64,000 nt of DNA from Agrococcus beijingensis (GTDB lineage Bacteria > Actinomycetota > Actinomycetes > Actinomycetales > Microbacteriaceae). Made by a program: the position numbers and the translations under genes. This document shows positions 18,035-26,971 of the stretch, in pieces; position 1 is the first letter of the stretch; every line of letters starts with the position of its first letter. The stretch is taken from the NCBI RefSeq assembly GCF_030758955.1, contig NZ_CP132360.1:2777817-2841816 (forward strand), written 5' to 3'. The notes beneath the pieces were generated by a model. That model made no database searches, was not told the origin of the DNA, and saw only the letters and a program-made list of their open reading frames with translations.

Positions 18035-20035
18035 TCACCGCGTGACGTGCACGCGGCGTCGCGCCAGCAGCAGCATCCCGAGCGCCAGCAGCGTCAGCGC
18101 CGGGAGCAGCAGCTCGCCCGAGCCGGCACCGGTCTGGGGCAGCATGCCTCCGGAGCCGGAGCCGGAGCCGGAGCCAGACGCGCGCGCCGTGCCGGCATCC
18201 GCCGTCACGGGCATGCGCTGCACGGTCTTGTTGACCGCCGGCTGGTCGGATCCGCCTCCGCTGCCGACCTCGGCACCGGAGTCGCCGGCACCGCTGCCAT
18301 CAGCCGGGTCGGCGGGGTCGGCCGGGTCGGCAGGCACCGTCGGGTCCGTGGGATCGGTCGGGTCGACCGGCACGGTGGGGTCAGTCGGCACCGTCGGGTC
18401 GGTCGGCACAGTCGGGTCGGTCGGCACGGTCGGATCGGTCGGGACCGTTGGGTCGGTCGGCACGGTCGGATCTGCAGGATCGACCGGCGAAGCCGGCGAG
18501 TCGCAGTCGCCCGCCAGCCCGCCGAGCGAGACCGCCAGGCAGACGTCGGCATCCACGCCGAGCAGGTCGCCCAGGTCGAGGCCGGCATCCGCATCCACGA
18601 TCGCGTCGACATGGGGCAGCAGGCCATCGCCCGCCAGGCCATCGCCCGCCACGCCATCGCCCGCCACGCCATCGCCGAGGTCGACGATCACATCAGCGAT
18701 CACGTCGGCATCGACCTCACCGAGCAGACCATCACCGAGCAGACCGTCACCGAGCACGCCATCCCCGAGCAGGCCATCGCCCAGCTCGACGACGAGGTCG
18801 GCATCGATCGCTGCACCGACATCCGAGAGCAGACCATCGCCCGCTCCCCCATCGGCCAGGTCGACGATCACGTCAGCAGCCACGTCGGCCACGACGCCGG
18901 AGAGCGCATCGCCCTCGTCAGCCGCGCCACCGAGCAGCCCGTCGCCGAGATCCACCAGCGCGTCGACGTCGACGACCGCTTCAGCTCCAGAGAGCAGGCC
19001 GTCGTCAGCGACGCCGTCGCCGACGTCGACGATCACGTCAGCCTCCACGTCGGCCACCGTGTCGGAGAGCAGGCCATCGCCCGCCATCCCGTCGCCGAGG
19101 TCGACGACCGCATCCGCGTCCACGACCGCCTCAGCGCCCGAGAGCAGGCCGTCGCCGGCGACCCCGTCGCCCAGATCCACGACCGCATCCGCGTCCACGA
19201 CCACCTCGGCGCCGGAGAGCACGCCGTCGCCGGCGACCCCGTCGCCCAGGTCCACGACCGCGTTCGCATCCACGACCGCCTCAACGCCGGAGAGCACGTC
19301 GTCGCCCCGAGCCTCGTCACCGAGGTCGACGACCGCATCCGCGTCCACCGCCACGACCGCCTCATCGAGGACGTCATCGTGCACGACGCCATCGCCGAGG
19401 TCGACGATCACGTCAGCCTCCACGTCGGCCACCGCTTCGGAGAGCAGCCCATCACCCGCGACCCCGTCACCGAGGTCGACCACAGCATCCGCGTCGACCG
19501 CCGCCGAGTCGTCCGAGAGCACGCCGTCGCCGGCGACCCCGTCACCGAGGTCGACCACAGCATCCGCGTCTACGACCGCCTCGGCACCCGAGAGCACCCC
19601 GTCACCCGCGACCCCGTCACCCAGATCGACCACAGCATCCGCGTCCACGACCGCCTCGGCACCCGAGAGCACCCCGTCACCGGCGACCCCGTCACCGAGG
19701 TCGACCACAGCATCCGCGTCGACGACCGCCTCGGCACCCGAGAGCACCCCGTCACCGGCGACCCCGTCACCGAGGTCGACCACAGCATCCGCGTCGACCG
19801 CCGCCGAGACGTCCGAGAGCACGCCGTCGCCGGCGACCCCGTCACCGAGGTCGACCAGCGCGTCCACGTCGACGATCGCCTCGACGCCCGAGAGCAGGCC
19901 GCTGCCCACCCCGAGCACCGACGATCCGGATCCGACATCGTCGGTCTCCGCCGCACTGGCCACGCCAGTGCCTGCGGCCCAGAGGCCGCCTGCGAGCGCT
20001 GCTGTCCACAGCGCGCGCTTCATGAGCTTGTTCAT
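18035..20035 (-). CDS. LPXTG-anchored surface protein with 25-residue repeats
   Basis: 666 residues. An N-terminal signal peptide (MNKLMKRALWTAALAGGLWA, cleavage near ASA) is followed by about 17 copies of a 25-residue unit. Consensus parts are GAEAVVDADAVVDLG and DGVAGDGVLS; the first twelve copies are regular and later ones degenerate. A (VPTDPT)n spacer of about 70 residues follows, then a sortase signal LPQTG at residues 632-636, a hydrophobic helix and an RRRVHVTR tail. The architecture is that of a wall-anchored stalked adhesin or structural protein. The repeat is strongly acidic with regularly spaced Asp and hydrophobic residues. I do not recognise the repeat family; no function is assigned. 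It sits between imuB and imuA'. Confidence 0.8.
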   Translation of the reverse strand: MNKLMKRALWTAALAGGLWAAGTGVASAAETDDVGSGSSVLGVGSGLLSGVEAIVDVDALVDLGDGVAGDGVLSDVSAAVDADAVVDLGDGVAGDGVLSGAEAVVDADAVVDLGDGVAGDGVLSGAEAVVDADAVVDLGDGVAGDGVLSGAEAVVDADAVVDLGDGVAGDGVLSDDSAAVDADAVVDLGDGVAGDGLLSEAVADVEADVIVDLGDGVVHDDVLDEAVVAVDADAVVDLGDEARGDDVLSGVEAVVDANAVVDLGDGVAGDGVLSGAEVVVDADAVVDLGDGVAGDGLLSGAEAVVDADAVVDLGDGMAGDGLLSDTVADVEADVIVDVGDGVADDGLLSGAEAVVDVDALVDLGDGLLGGAADEGDALSGVVADVAADVIVDLADGGAGDGLLSDVGAAIDADLVVELGDGLLGDGVLGDGLLGDGLLGEVDADVIADVIVDLGDGVAGDGVAGDGLAGDGLLPHVDAIVDADAGLDLGDLLGVDADVCLAVSLGGLAGDCDSPASPVDPADPTVPTDPTVPTDPTVPTDPTVPTDPTVPTDPTVPVDPTDPTDPTVPADPADPADPADGSGAGDSGAEVGSGGGSDQPAVNKTVQRMPVTADAGTARASGSGSGSGSGGMLPQTGAGSGELLLPALTLLALGMLLLARRRVHVTR
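18990..19890 (-). repeat. 75-bp coding minisatellite
   Basis: Twelve tandem 75-bp units, nearly identical at the DNA level in several consecutive copies, encode the regular 25-residue repeats. Such near-identity suggests recent expansion and copy-number variation between strains. Confidence 0.75.
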
Positions 20036-20115
20036 CGCTCTTCCCTTTCATGGAGTGATCTGCCGCTCCGCTCCGGAACGGCTGCGTGCCGCGCGCATGG
20101 CACGGCCCGGATCGC

Positions 20116-21204
20116 TCAATCAGGGCTGGCGGTGAGCTCCTCCACAGGGGCGCTGGGGATGCGGTCGGACTCGACCGCACCGGCCTCACCGCTCGCGGGC
20201 GCGAGCAGGAGGTGGTCATGGGTGATCGCCGACGGCGGCGACGAGCCGGCCGTGGCACCGCTCGAGCCCGAGGGCAGAGCGGCGGGCTGTGCCGGCGCGC
20301 GGACGTCGGCGGCATCGCGATCCGGCGGCGAAGCCCCTCGGATCACGGGCGTGCCCGCGTTGGACGTCGGGGATCCAGCCGTCGCTGCGGCGCCGGCGAC
20401 GCTGCGCCGCTCGAGCGCGACGGGGGCGGATGCGTCGACGACGTCGGGCGCCACGCCCGGCTCGGAGGCGTGCGCGGCCGCGTCGCTGGGCAGCGGCTCC
20501 TCGGCGCCGGCCTCCGGCACGAGCGCCGGCCCGGCCTCGACGACCGGCGGAGCAGTCGGGACCACGGGCTCGATCACCTGCGCGCCAGGGGTGACGACCT
20601 CGACGCCCGCCTCGAGGACTGGGTCGACGATCGCGCTGACCGGCCGCTCGCCGAGCAGGTCGTCGACCACAGGCAGCGCCTCGACCGCACCGTCGACGGT
20701 GTCGACGACCGGGTCGAGCGCCGTGAGCACCGGGGACAGCACCGAGCCGGTGACGGCATCGAGCACCGGGTCGGTCACCTGGTCGAGCACCGGCACGACC
20801 ATCGGCGCGACGGCATGATCGATGACCGCCTCGACCGGCTGCGTCACGGGCGCGAGCGGCTGCAGCGCGGGCGCGAGCGCCTCGGTCGCGTCGCCGGCAG
20901 CGCCGGGCGCTGCGACGACCGCCTGCACGACGGGAGCGACCGGGGCGACGACCGGAGCCGTGATCGGCTCGACGATCGCCTCGACCGGATCGAGCGTCGC
21001 GCCGAGCTCGTCGACCAGCGCGTCGACCGGTGCTGCAGCAGCGCCGACCAGGCTGCCGAGCAGGTCGCGGCCGTCGTCGTCGGCAGCACTGGCCGCGGAG
21101 GCGCCGCCGATGAGGGAGAGGCCGACGGCACCGAAGGACGCCGCGGCGATCGCCAGGGCAAGGCGCAGCGGGCGGAGGCTTGTGCCTGCGCTCGCTGCCG
21201 ACAT
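20116..21204 (-). CDS. Exported Pro/Val-rich protein of unknown function
   Basis: 362 residues. A signal peptide (to about ASAASAADDD, residue 45) is followed by about 180 residues of imperfect 10-14-residue repeats in which Val-Asp and Pro-Val alternate (PVLDQVTDPVLDAV, LDPVVDTVDGAVEALPVV), then a Pro/Ala/Ser-rich tail without LPXTG or membrane helix. ATG 21204 (MSAASAGTSLRPLRLA) gives a normal signal peptide; an earlier in-frame start does not. The repeat chemistry resembles that of the downstream LPXTG protein, so the two may be co-expressed surface components. No known domain is recognised. Confidence 0.6.
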   Translation of the reverse strand: MSAASAGTSLRPLRLALAIAAASFGAVGLSLIGGASAASAADDDGRDLLGSLVGAAAAPVDALVDELGATLDPVEAIVEPITAPVVAPVAPVVQAVVAAPGAAGDATEALAPALQPLAPVTQPVEAVIDHAVAPMVVPVLDQVTDPVLDAVTGSVLSPVLTALDPVVDTVDGAVEALPVVDDLLGERPVSAIVDPVLEAGVEVVTPGAQVIEPVVPTAPPVVEAGPALVPEAGAEEPLPSDAAAHASEPGVAPDVVDASAPVALERRSVAGAAATAGSPTSNAGTPVIRGASPPDRDAADVRAPAQPAALPSGSSGATAGSSPPSAITHDHLLLAPASGEAGAVESDRIPSAPVEELTASPD

Positions 21205-21318
21205 GATCGCCCCCGAAGATTGCAGCCTTCTCGACTCTGTCCGGGTCAGGCTACGCCGCGCCTCCCGGCAGAGCAACGCATTTCTGACGTTCCCAGAACC
21301 TTCCCAGGACGGAAGGTT

Positions 21319-22008
21319 TCAGGCCGCCGGCTGCATCAGCAGCGCAGCGTCGCCGAGCACCGGCTCGGGCGCACCGGCACCGGCGATCGGGATGCGCGCG
21401 AGCCTCGGCGCCCCTCCGGCGGCCGCCTCGACCAGGAGGCTGCCGGTCGCGATGCGGCCATCCCCGTCGGCGAGGCCGCCCCACTCGGCCCGCACGCTGC
21501 GCACGACGGTCGCTGCATTCGGCCACGGGCCGACGACGAGCAGGGTCGACGACGACTGCCGCAGCCGGGCGGCGAGGCGCGCCGCGTCGGTGGGCGCGAC
21601 CCGCGGCGGCGCGGCGGCCAGCACGACCGGCATCGCATCGGCGAGGCTCGCCACCACGTCGAGCCATGCGCGGCCCGGCTGCGGCACGAGCGCGATGCGG
21701 TCGATCGCCACGCCCAGGTCGCGAGCCGCCTCGATGCCGAGATCGGCCATGCCGACGATCGCGCCCCAGCCCCCGGCGGGCATGACAGCGCCGAGACAGG
21801 CGAGCGCGAGGCTGCGCGACTCGATGCTGTGCGCAGCCCCGGGGCGCAGGCTCCGCACGACATCGTCGAGCCCCGCGGGCGCCGACTCGTCGAGCGTCGG
21901 CGCCTGCTGCGGCACCGTCTCCTGCATGCTGCGCAGCCGCTCGCGCAGCGCCTCGACCGTCGCTGTGCGGTCCTCCCCCGTGCGGCGCTCGAGCCTCGTC
22001 GATGCCAT
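21319..22008 (-). CDS. ImuA'-like mutasome protein
   Basis: 229 residues of a RecA-like fold without a recognisable Walker A, as in mycobacterial ImuA'. Typical features are LRPGAAHSIESRSLALACLG, MPAGGWGAIVG and the later LVVGPWPNAATVV. ImuA' bridges RecA and ImuB in SOS mutagenesis. ATG 22008 has GGAGG seven bases upstream; the ATG six bases earlier is the alternative. A perfect LexA box lies 17 bases upstream. It is usually the gene next to imuB; here about 3.4 kb and two exported-protein genes intervene. Confidence 0.72.
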   Translation of the reverse strand: MASTRLERRTGEDRTATVEALRERLRSMQETVPQQAPTLDESAPAGLDDVVRSLRPGAAHSIESRSLALACLGAVMPAGGWGAIVGMADLGIEAARDLGVAIDRIALVPQPGRAWLDVVASLADAMPVVLAAAPPRVAPTDAARLAARLRQSSSTLLVVGPWPNAATVVRSVRAEWGGLADGDGRIATGSLLVEAAAGGAPRLARIPIAGAGAPEPVLGDAALLMQPAA

Positions 22009-22024
22009 CCCCATCCCTCCATCT

Positions 22025-22040
22025 TCGAACGTGTGTTCGA
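22025..22040. promoter_or_regulatory. LexA (SOS) box of the imuA' gene
   Basis: TCGAAC-GTGT-GTTCGA is a perfect LexA operator extended by one pair (T...A) on each side. It lies in the gap between the imuA'-like gene and the divergent sugar kinase. Confidence 0.85.
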
Positions 22041-22132
22041 ATCGGTCAAGCCCCGGCGGCGTGTCGAGCCATCAGTCGCCATGCGATGATCGAAGCGACC
22101 CGCGACGCGGGCAGCTGCGACGAGGAGGCTCG

Positions 22133-23095
22133 ATGGCGACCACCGCCGACGACCCGAGCGTCGCACCCACCGCTGACGCGAAGGCCCCCGTGCTCTGCGT
22201 CACCACGAACCCCGCGATCGACATCACGTACACGATCGACGAGCTGCGGGTCGGCGTCAGCCACCGGGTGCCCACCGGCCTCGCCTGCGCCGGCGGCAAG
22301 GGCGTCAACGTCGCCCGCGTGCTGCGGCAGCACCACGAGCCCGCGATGGTCATCGCCCCGATCGGCGGGCCGGTGCGCGTGCTGTTCGTGCACGACCTCG
22401 ACCGCTCCGGCATCCCCCACCGCCTCATCGACGTCGACGCGCCCACCCGGCGCACCACCGCGATCGTCACGCCGGCCGGCACCACCAACCTCAACGAGAC
22501 CGGCGAGGCCATCGACGCCGCCAGCTGGCAGCGCGTGCTCGAGGCTGTGCGCGCCGAGGCAGCCGGATCCCGGGTCATCGTCTCGGCAGGCTCGCTACCG
22601 CCGGAGACGCCGGCGCACCTGTGCGCGAGCGTCGTCGAGATCGCGCTCGCCGCGGGCAAGCCGGTGATCGTCGACGTCGGGGGCGCGCAGCTGCCGCACG
22701 CGGTCGCCGCAGGCGCCACCGCCGTGAAGCCCAACCGCCACGAGCTCTTCGACGCGATGGGCGGCAGCGACCCGCTCGACGCCGCCCGCCGCCTCGCCGC
22801 GCTCGGCCACGGCACCGTCTTCGCCTCGCTCGACGTCGAGGGGATGCTCGCGGTGCTGCCCGACGGCCGCGCCTGGCACGCGATGCTCGACCACGTGCTC
22901 GACGGCAACCCGACCGGCGCCGGCGACGCCGCGGTCGCCGCGATCGCGCAGGCGCTCGCCGAGGGCGCGACGCTCGAGGAGCAGCTCGCCCGCGCGACGG
23001 CGTGGTCGGCGGCAGCGGTGCTCTCGCCCCAGGCAGGCGCGATCGCCGATCCCACCGAGCTCGCCCGACGCATCCGCATCACCCCCATCGGCTGA
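22133..23095 (+). CDS. PfkB-family kinase, 1-phosphofructokinase-like
   Basis: 320 residues. The PfkB substrate motif GLACAGGKGVNVARVL is near residue 43 and the ATP/anion-hole motif GNPTGAGDAAVAA near 260. The N-terminus (VTTNPAIDITYTI) resembles FruK and LacC, which phosphorylate fructose 1-phosphate or tagatose 6-phosphate. No PTS or other sugar genes are adjacent, so the substrate is not fixed by context. The start is ATG 22133 after CGAGGAGG. Confidence 0.82.
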   Translation: MATTADDPSVAPTADAKAPVLCVTTNPAIDITYTIDELRVGVSHRVPTGLACAGGKGVNVARVLRQHHEPAMVIAPIGGPVRVLFVHDLDRSGIPHRLIDVDAPTRRTTAIVTPAGTTNLNETGEAIDAASWQRVLEAVRAEAAGSRVIVSAGSLPPETPAHLCASVVEIALAAGKPVIVDVGGAQLPHAVAAGATAVKPNRHELFDAMGGSDPLDAARRLAALGHGTVFASLDVEGMLAVLPDGRAWHAMLDHVLDGNPTGAGDAAVAAIAQALAEGATLEEQLARATAWSAAAVLSPQAGAIADPTELARRIRITPIG

Positions 23096-23164
23096 CGCGG
23101 CGCAGCCGGTCAGCCGACTCCCAGCGTTCATCCGGCGCCCACTTGGCGTGCGGCATCTCGCTGG

Positions 23165-23170
23165 TACGGT
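23165..23170 (+). promoter_or_regulatory. Promoter of the GNAT gene
   Basis: TTGGCG, 16 bases, TACGGT, then six bases to ATG 23177. This fits a sigma-A type promoter with a leaderless transcript. Confidence 0.5.
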
Positions 23171-23176
23171 GTGGCC

Positions 23177-23623
23177 ATGGAGAACCTGCGCCTCGAAGAG
23201 CTGAACGCGGCCAACATCGTCGCTGCCAACGGCATGACGCTCAAGCGCGGGCAGGAGGCGTTCCTCGCCGGCAACGCCCGCCTCGAGGAGTTCGTCAACA
23301 CGCAGAGCTCCTGGCAGCGGGTGATCTTCGACGGCGAGCAGCCCGTCGCGTTCGTGATGGCGAACTTCGACCCCGAGGTCGACCGCGAGGAGTACCGCTC
23401 GAGCATCCTGCGCATGTACGTCGCGGGCGACGCGCAGCGCAAGGGCGTCGGCAGCTTCACGGTCGATCAGGTGGCCGAGGAGGCCAAGCGCCAGGGCTTC
23501 GACAGCGTCTTCGCGGTCTGGGAAGAGGGCGAGACCGGCCCCGGCAGGTTCTTCCAGGCCGTCGGCTTCGAGATCATCGGCGAGAACGAGTACGGCGAGT
23601 CGATCGGCCGCAAGAGCCTCTGA
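23177..23623 (+). CDS. GNAT N-acetyltransferase, polyamine-type
   Basis: 148 residues of GNAT fold. The acetyl-CoA motif is LRMYVAGDAQRKGVGSFTVD near residues 77-95 and the C-terminal strand reads GRFFQAVGFEIIGENEYGE. The layout resembles PaiA/BltD/SpeG polyamine acetyltransferases, but acceptor specificity is not readable. ATG 23177 is six bases after TACGGT; GTG two codons earlier is less likely. Confidence 0.75.
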   Translation: MENLRLEELNAANIVAANGMTLKRGQEAFLAGNARLEEFVNTQSSWQRVIFDGEQPVAFVMANFDPEVDREEYRSSILRMYVAGDAQRKGVGSFTVDQVAEEAKRQGFDSVFAVWEEGETGPGRFFQAVGFEIIGENEYGESIGRKSL

Positions 23624-23650
23624 CGCCGCTCGCGCGAGCGTGAGCCGCTG

Positions 23651-25099
23651 ATGCGTCGACTGGTCGCGGCCGTCGTCGCGGCAGCCGTGCTGGCCGTCAC
23701 CGGCTGCGCGGCCGCGGCACCCGAGCGCCGCGACACGGGCGTCGCGCTCTTCCAGTGGAGCTGGAACGCCATCGCCGACGAGTGCGGCGTGCTCAGCGAC
23801 GCCGGCGTCGCCTGGGTGCTCACCTCGCCGCCGCAGGAGCACGTCGACGGCCGCACCGCCGGCGTGCCCGGCACAGACGGCACCGAGTGGTGGTGGTCGT
23901 ACCAGCCGACCTCCTACCAGGTCGAGTCGCGCCTGGGCACCCGCGCCGAGTTCGCCGCGATGACCGCCGCGTGCGGCGAGGCGGGCGTCGACGTCTACGC
24001 GGATGCGGTCATCAACCACATGGCGGGCGTCGAGTCGGGCTCGGGCTGGGCAGGCACCGCGTTCACCCACTACGCGTACCCGGGCACCTACTCGCGCGCC
24101 GACTTCCACGACTGCGACCGGAACCCCGACGACGACATCGACGGCTACACCGAGCCGTTCGTGATCCAGCACTGCGAGCTCGAGAACCTGGCCGACCTCG
24201 CGACCGAGTCGCCCCGCGTGCGAGAGACCATCGGCGCCTACCTCGACGACCTGCTCTCGCTCGGCGTCACCGGATTCCGCCTCGACGCCGCCAAGCACAT
24301 CGACCCGGACGACGTCGCCGCGATCGTCGCCGCGCTGCCCGAGGGCACACCGGTGATCAGCGAGGTGATCCGCGGCGCGGGCGAGCCGGTGCAGCCCGAG
24401 CAGTACACCGGCTTCTCGACGGTGTGGGAGTTCGGCTGGGCCGAGCGCGTCGGCTCGTTCGTGCAGGACGGCTCGGCCAGGGCGCTCGCCGACCTCGACC
24501 CCGACTCCTACGGGCTGCTCGAGCGGAGCGCGCGCACCTTCCTCGTCAACCACGACACCGAGCGCAACGGCACCACGCTCTCCTACCGCGACGGCCGCGA
24601 GCTGTCGGCAGCGACCGCCGTCATGCTCGCGACCGACTACGGACCGCCGACGCTCCACTCGGGCTACGCCTTCTCGGAGCGTGATCAGGGTCCGGCGCTC
24701 GAGGCCGACGGGTCGGTGGCGGATGCGTCGTGCACCGGCGACGAGGTGCCCGACCGCATCGTCGATGGCTGGGAGGACCGCGCGTGGGTCTGCCAGCACC
24801 GCTGGCCGGGCACCCTCGAGCTGGTCTCGTGGCGCACCCGCGTCGTCGACGCGCCGGTGACCGAGCAGTCGTCGATGGAGTCGGCCTACGTCTCGCTCCG
24901 CGGCGAGACGGCGGCCATGATCGTGCAGCTCGACGACGAGCCGGTCGCCGTGCAGGTGCCTGTGACGCTCCCCGACGGCAGCTACTGCGACGTCGTGGTG
25001 CCCGACTGCGCATCCGTCATCGAGGTCGCGGGCGGCGTCGCCGCGATCGAGCTGGAGCCTTGGCAGGCGGTGGCGCTCGACCGGTTCACGCGGCCGTAG
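23651..25099 (+). CDS. GH13 alpha-amylase family lipoprotein
   Basis: 482 residues. A lipoprotein signal ends at AVTGC (Cys about residue 19). The GH13 regions are complete: DAVINH (I), GFRLDAAKH with the nucleophile Asp (II), EVIR with the acid/base Glu (III) and FLVNHDTE (IV). A C-terminal beta-sandwich follows. It probably hydrolyses alpha-glucans at the outer membrane face of the cell. The layout is that of short bacterial or animal-like secreted amylases. It starts 27 bases after the GNAT gene and is convergent with the ABC exporter. Confidence 0.85.
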   Translation: MRRLVAAVVAAAVLAVTGCAAAAPERRDTGVALFQWSWNAIADECGVLSDAGVAWVLTSPPQEHVDGRTAGVPGTDGTEWWWSYQPTSYQVESRLGTRAEFAAMTAACGEAGVDVYADAVINHMAGVESGSGWAGTAFTHYAYPGTYSRADFHDCDRNPDDDIDGYTEPFVIQHCELENLADLATESPRVRETIGAYLDDLLSLGVTGFRLDAAKHIDPDDVAAIVAALPEGTPVISEVIRGAGEPVQPEQYTGFSTVWEFGWAERVGSFVQDGSARALADLDPDSYGLLERSARTFLVNHDTERNGTTLSYRDGRELSAATAVMLATDYGPPTLHSGYAFSERDQGPALEADGSVADASCTGDEVPDRIVDGWEDRAWVCQHRWPGTLELVSWRTRVVDAPVTEQSSMESAYVSLRGETAAMIVQLDDEPVAVQVPVTLPDGSYCDVVVPDCASVIEVAGGVAAIELEPWQAVALDRFTRP

Positions 25100-25113
25100 C
25101 CGGCTGACGCCTC

Positions 25114-25156
25114 CGCTGGTCAAGGATCGGCGCGAGCGCGCGCTCCTCGACCAGCG
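25114..25156. repeat. REP-like palindrome between convergent genes
   Basis: CGCTGGTC at 25114 and GACCAGCG at 25149 are perfect inverted arms enclosing a GC-rich alternating core. The sequence style matches dispersed Microbacteriaceae palindromes and could double as a bidirectional terminator. Confidence 0.55.
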
Positions 25157-25162
25157 CGGCGG

Positions 25163-26971
25163 CTACACCAGCGACTCGCGCCAGGCGCGGTGCAGCGAGG
25201 CGAACTTGCCGCCAGCGGCGATCAGCTCGTCGGGCGAGCCGTCCTCGATGATGCGGCCGTGCTCCATCACCAGCACCCGGTCGGCGATCGCGACCGTCGA
25301 GAGGCGGTGCGCGATGATGATCGCCGTGCGGTCGGCGAGCAGCGTCGTGAGGCCCTGCTGCACGAGCCGCTCGGAGGGGATGTCGAGCGAGGCGGTCGCC
25401 TCGTCGAGGATCAGCACGCGCGGGTCGGCGAGGAACGCGCGCGCGAACGACAGCAGCTGCCGCTGGCCGGCGCTCACGCGGCCGCCGCGCTTGTTGACGT
25501 CGGTGTCGTAGCCGTCGGGCAGCGCCTCGATGAACTCGTGCGCGCCCACCGAGCGGGCGGCCGTCTCGATCTCGTCGTCGGTCGCCCCCGGCTTGCCGAG
25601 CGCGATGTTGTCGGCGACGGTGCCCGAGAAGAGGTAGGCCTCCTGGGTCACCATCACCACCGCGCGACGCAGGTCGTCGTTCGTCAGCTCGCGCAGGTCG
25701 ACGCCGTCGAGCTGCACGGAGCCCTGCGTCGGGTCGTAGAAGCGCGACACCAGCTTGGCGAGCGTCGACTTGCCGGCGCCGGTGGTGCCGACGAGCGCGA
25801 TCGTCTGCCCCGAGGGGATGTGCAGGTCGAAGTCGGGCAGCACGACCTTGCCGCTGCCGTAGGCGAACTCGACGCCGTCGAAGTCGATCTGGCCGCGCGA
25901 GGCGGGCAGCGCCCGCGGCGCGACCGGCTCCTTGACGGTCGGCTCCTCCTCGAGCACGCCGGAGATCTTCTCGAGCGCGGCCGAGGCCGACTGGTAGCCG
26001 TTGAAGAACATGCCGATGCCCTGGATGGGCTGGAAGAAGTTGCGCGCGTAGAGCGCGACACCCAGCAGCGCGCCGATCTGCATGGTGCCGTCGGCGACGC
26101 GCAGGCCGCCGACCAGCACGAGCGTGGCGATCGTGATCGCGCCGATCGCCATGATGCCGGGCTCGTAGATGCCGAAGATGTTGATGGTGCGGAAGTTCGC
26201 GTCGCGGTAGTCGTCGACGCGCTCGTCGAACTCCTGCTGGTTGGCGCCCTCCTTGCGGAACGCCTTCACCGCCCGGATGCCCGTCATCGTCTCGACGAAG
26301 TGCACGATCATGCGCGCGCTGGTCGTGCGCGTCTCGCGGAACAGCACGGTCGAGCGCACCTGGAACCAGCGCGTCAGCAGCACGGCCGGGATGAGCGCGA
26401 TGCCGATGATCAGCCCCGAGAGCGGGTCGAGGATCGCCATCGCGATCCCCGTGAACGACATGAACAGCACGCCGCGCACGAGCTCGTTGAGGCCCTGGTC
26501 GAGCAGCTCGCGGATCGACTCGAGGTCGCTCGTCTGGCGGGCGATGATGCGGCCCGAGGTGTACGACTCGTGGAACTCGAGGCTCAGCCGCTGCGCGTGG
26601 TCGAACAGCCGCCGGCGCAGCTCGAACAGCACCGTCTGGCTGATGCGCGCGACGCCCACGGTGTAGAAGTACATGAGCACGCCGCCCACGACCGCCGCGA
26701 CGATGTAGGCCACCGTGGCGCCCCACAGCGGCATCCAGTCGGCGCGCTCGACGATCGACGGCAGGCCCCGGTCGATGCCGTAGGCGATCAGCATCGGCCC
26801 GGCGATGTTCGCGGCCACCGCGATGACGACCAGGATCATGGTCACGACGACCTTGGCCACGTGCGGCCGCAGCAGGCTGCCGAGCAGCTTGCGCGACCGC
26901 GCGCGGATCGCCTTCGACTCGGCCTTGGTGTAGTCGGTGCGGTCCTCGCCCTGCACGCCCTGGACGGTCAT
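25163..26971 (-). CDS. ABC exporter half-transporter (second of pair)
   Basis: 602 residues: six transmembrane helices in residues 35-330, then an ATPase domain with Walker [11 protein letters not shown], signature region RVSAGQRQ and Walker [13 protein letters not shown]. The first Gly of LSGGQ is replaced (GRVSAGQRQ), typical of one partner in heterodimeric exporters of the multidrug/lipid type. Starts at ATG 26971, overlapping the preceding gene's stop (ATGA). Confidence 0.88.
   Translation of the reverse strand: MTVQGVQGEDRTDYTKAESKAIRARSRKLLGSLLRPHVAKVVVTMILVVIAVAANIAGPMLIAYGIDRGLPSIVERADWMPLWGATVAYIVAAVVGGVLMYFYTVGVARISQTVLFELRRRLFDHAQRLSLEFHESYTSGRIIARQTSDLESIRELLDQGLNELVRGVLFMSFTGIAMAILDPLSGLIIGIALIPAVLLTRWFQVRSTVLFRETRTTSARMIVHFVETMTGIRAVKAFRKEGANQQEFDERVDDYRDANFRTINIFGIYEPGIMAIGAITIATLVLVGGLRVADGTMQIGALLGVALYARNFFQPIQGIGMFFNGYQSASAALEKISGVLEEEPTVKEPVAPRALPASRGQIDFDGVEFAYGSGKVVLPDFDLHIPSGQTIALVGTTGAGKSTLAKLVSRFYDPTQGSVQLDGVDLRELTNDDLRRAVVMVTQEAYLFSGTVADNIALGKPGATDDEIETAARSVGAHEFIEALPDGYDTDVNKRGGRVSAGQRQLLSFARAFLADPRVLILDEATASLDIPSERLVQQGLTTLLADRTAIIIAHRLSTVAIADRVLVMEHGRIIEDGSPDELIAAGGKFASLHRAWRESLV

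Noticed and set aside
18990..19890. Regular 75-bp repeats looking like a CRISPR array
   Set aside because: The repeats are contiguous without unique spacers, keep one reading frame and encode a consistent 25-residue unit.
17879..20818. Several very long open frames on the plus strand opposite the LPXTG gene
   Set aside because: They are mirror frames of a GC-rich 75-bp repeat array; their translations are Arg/His/Pro-rich, lack a signal or domain, and the minus-strand frame has a signal peptide and LPXTG anchor.
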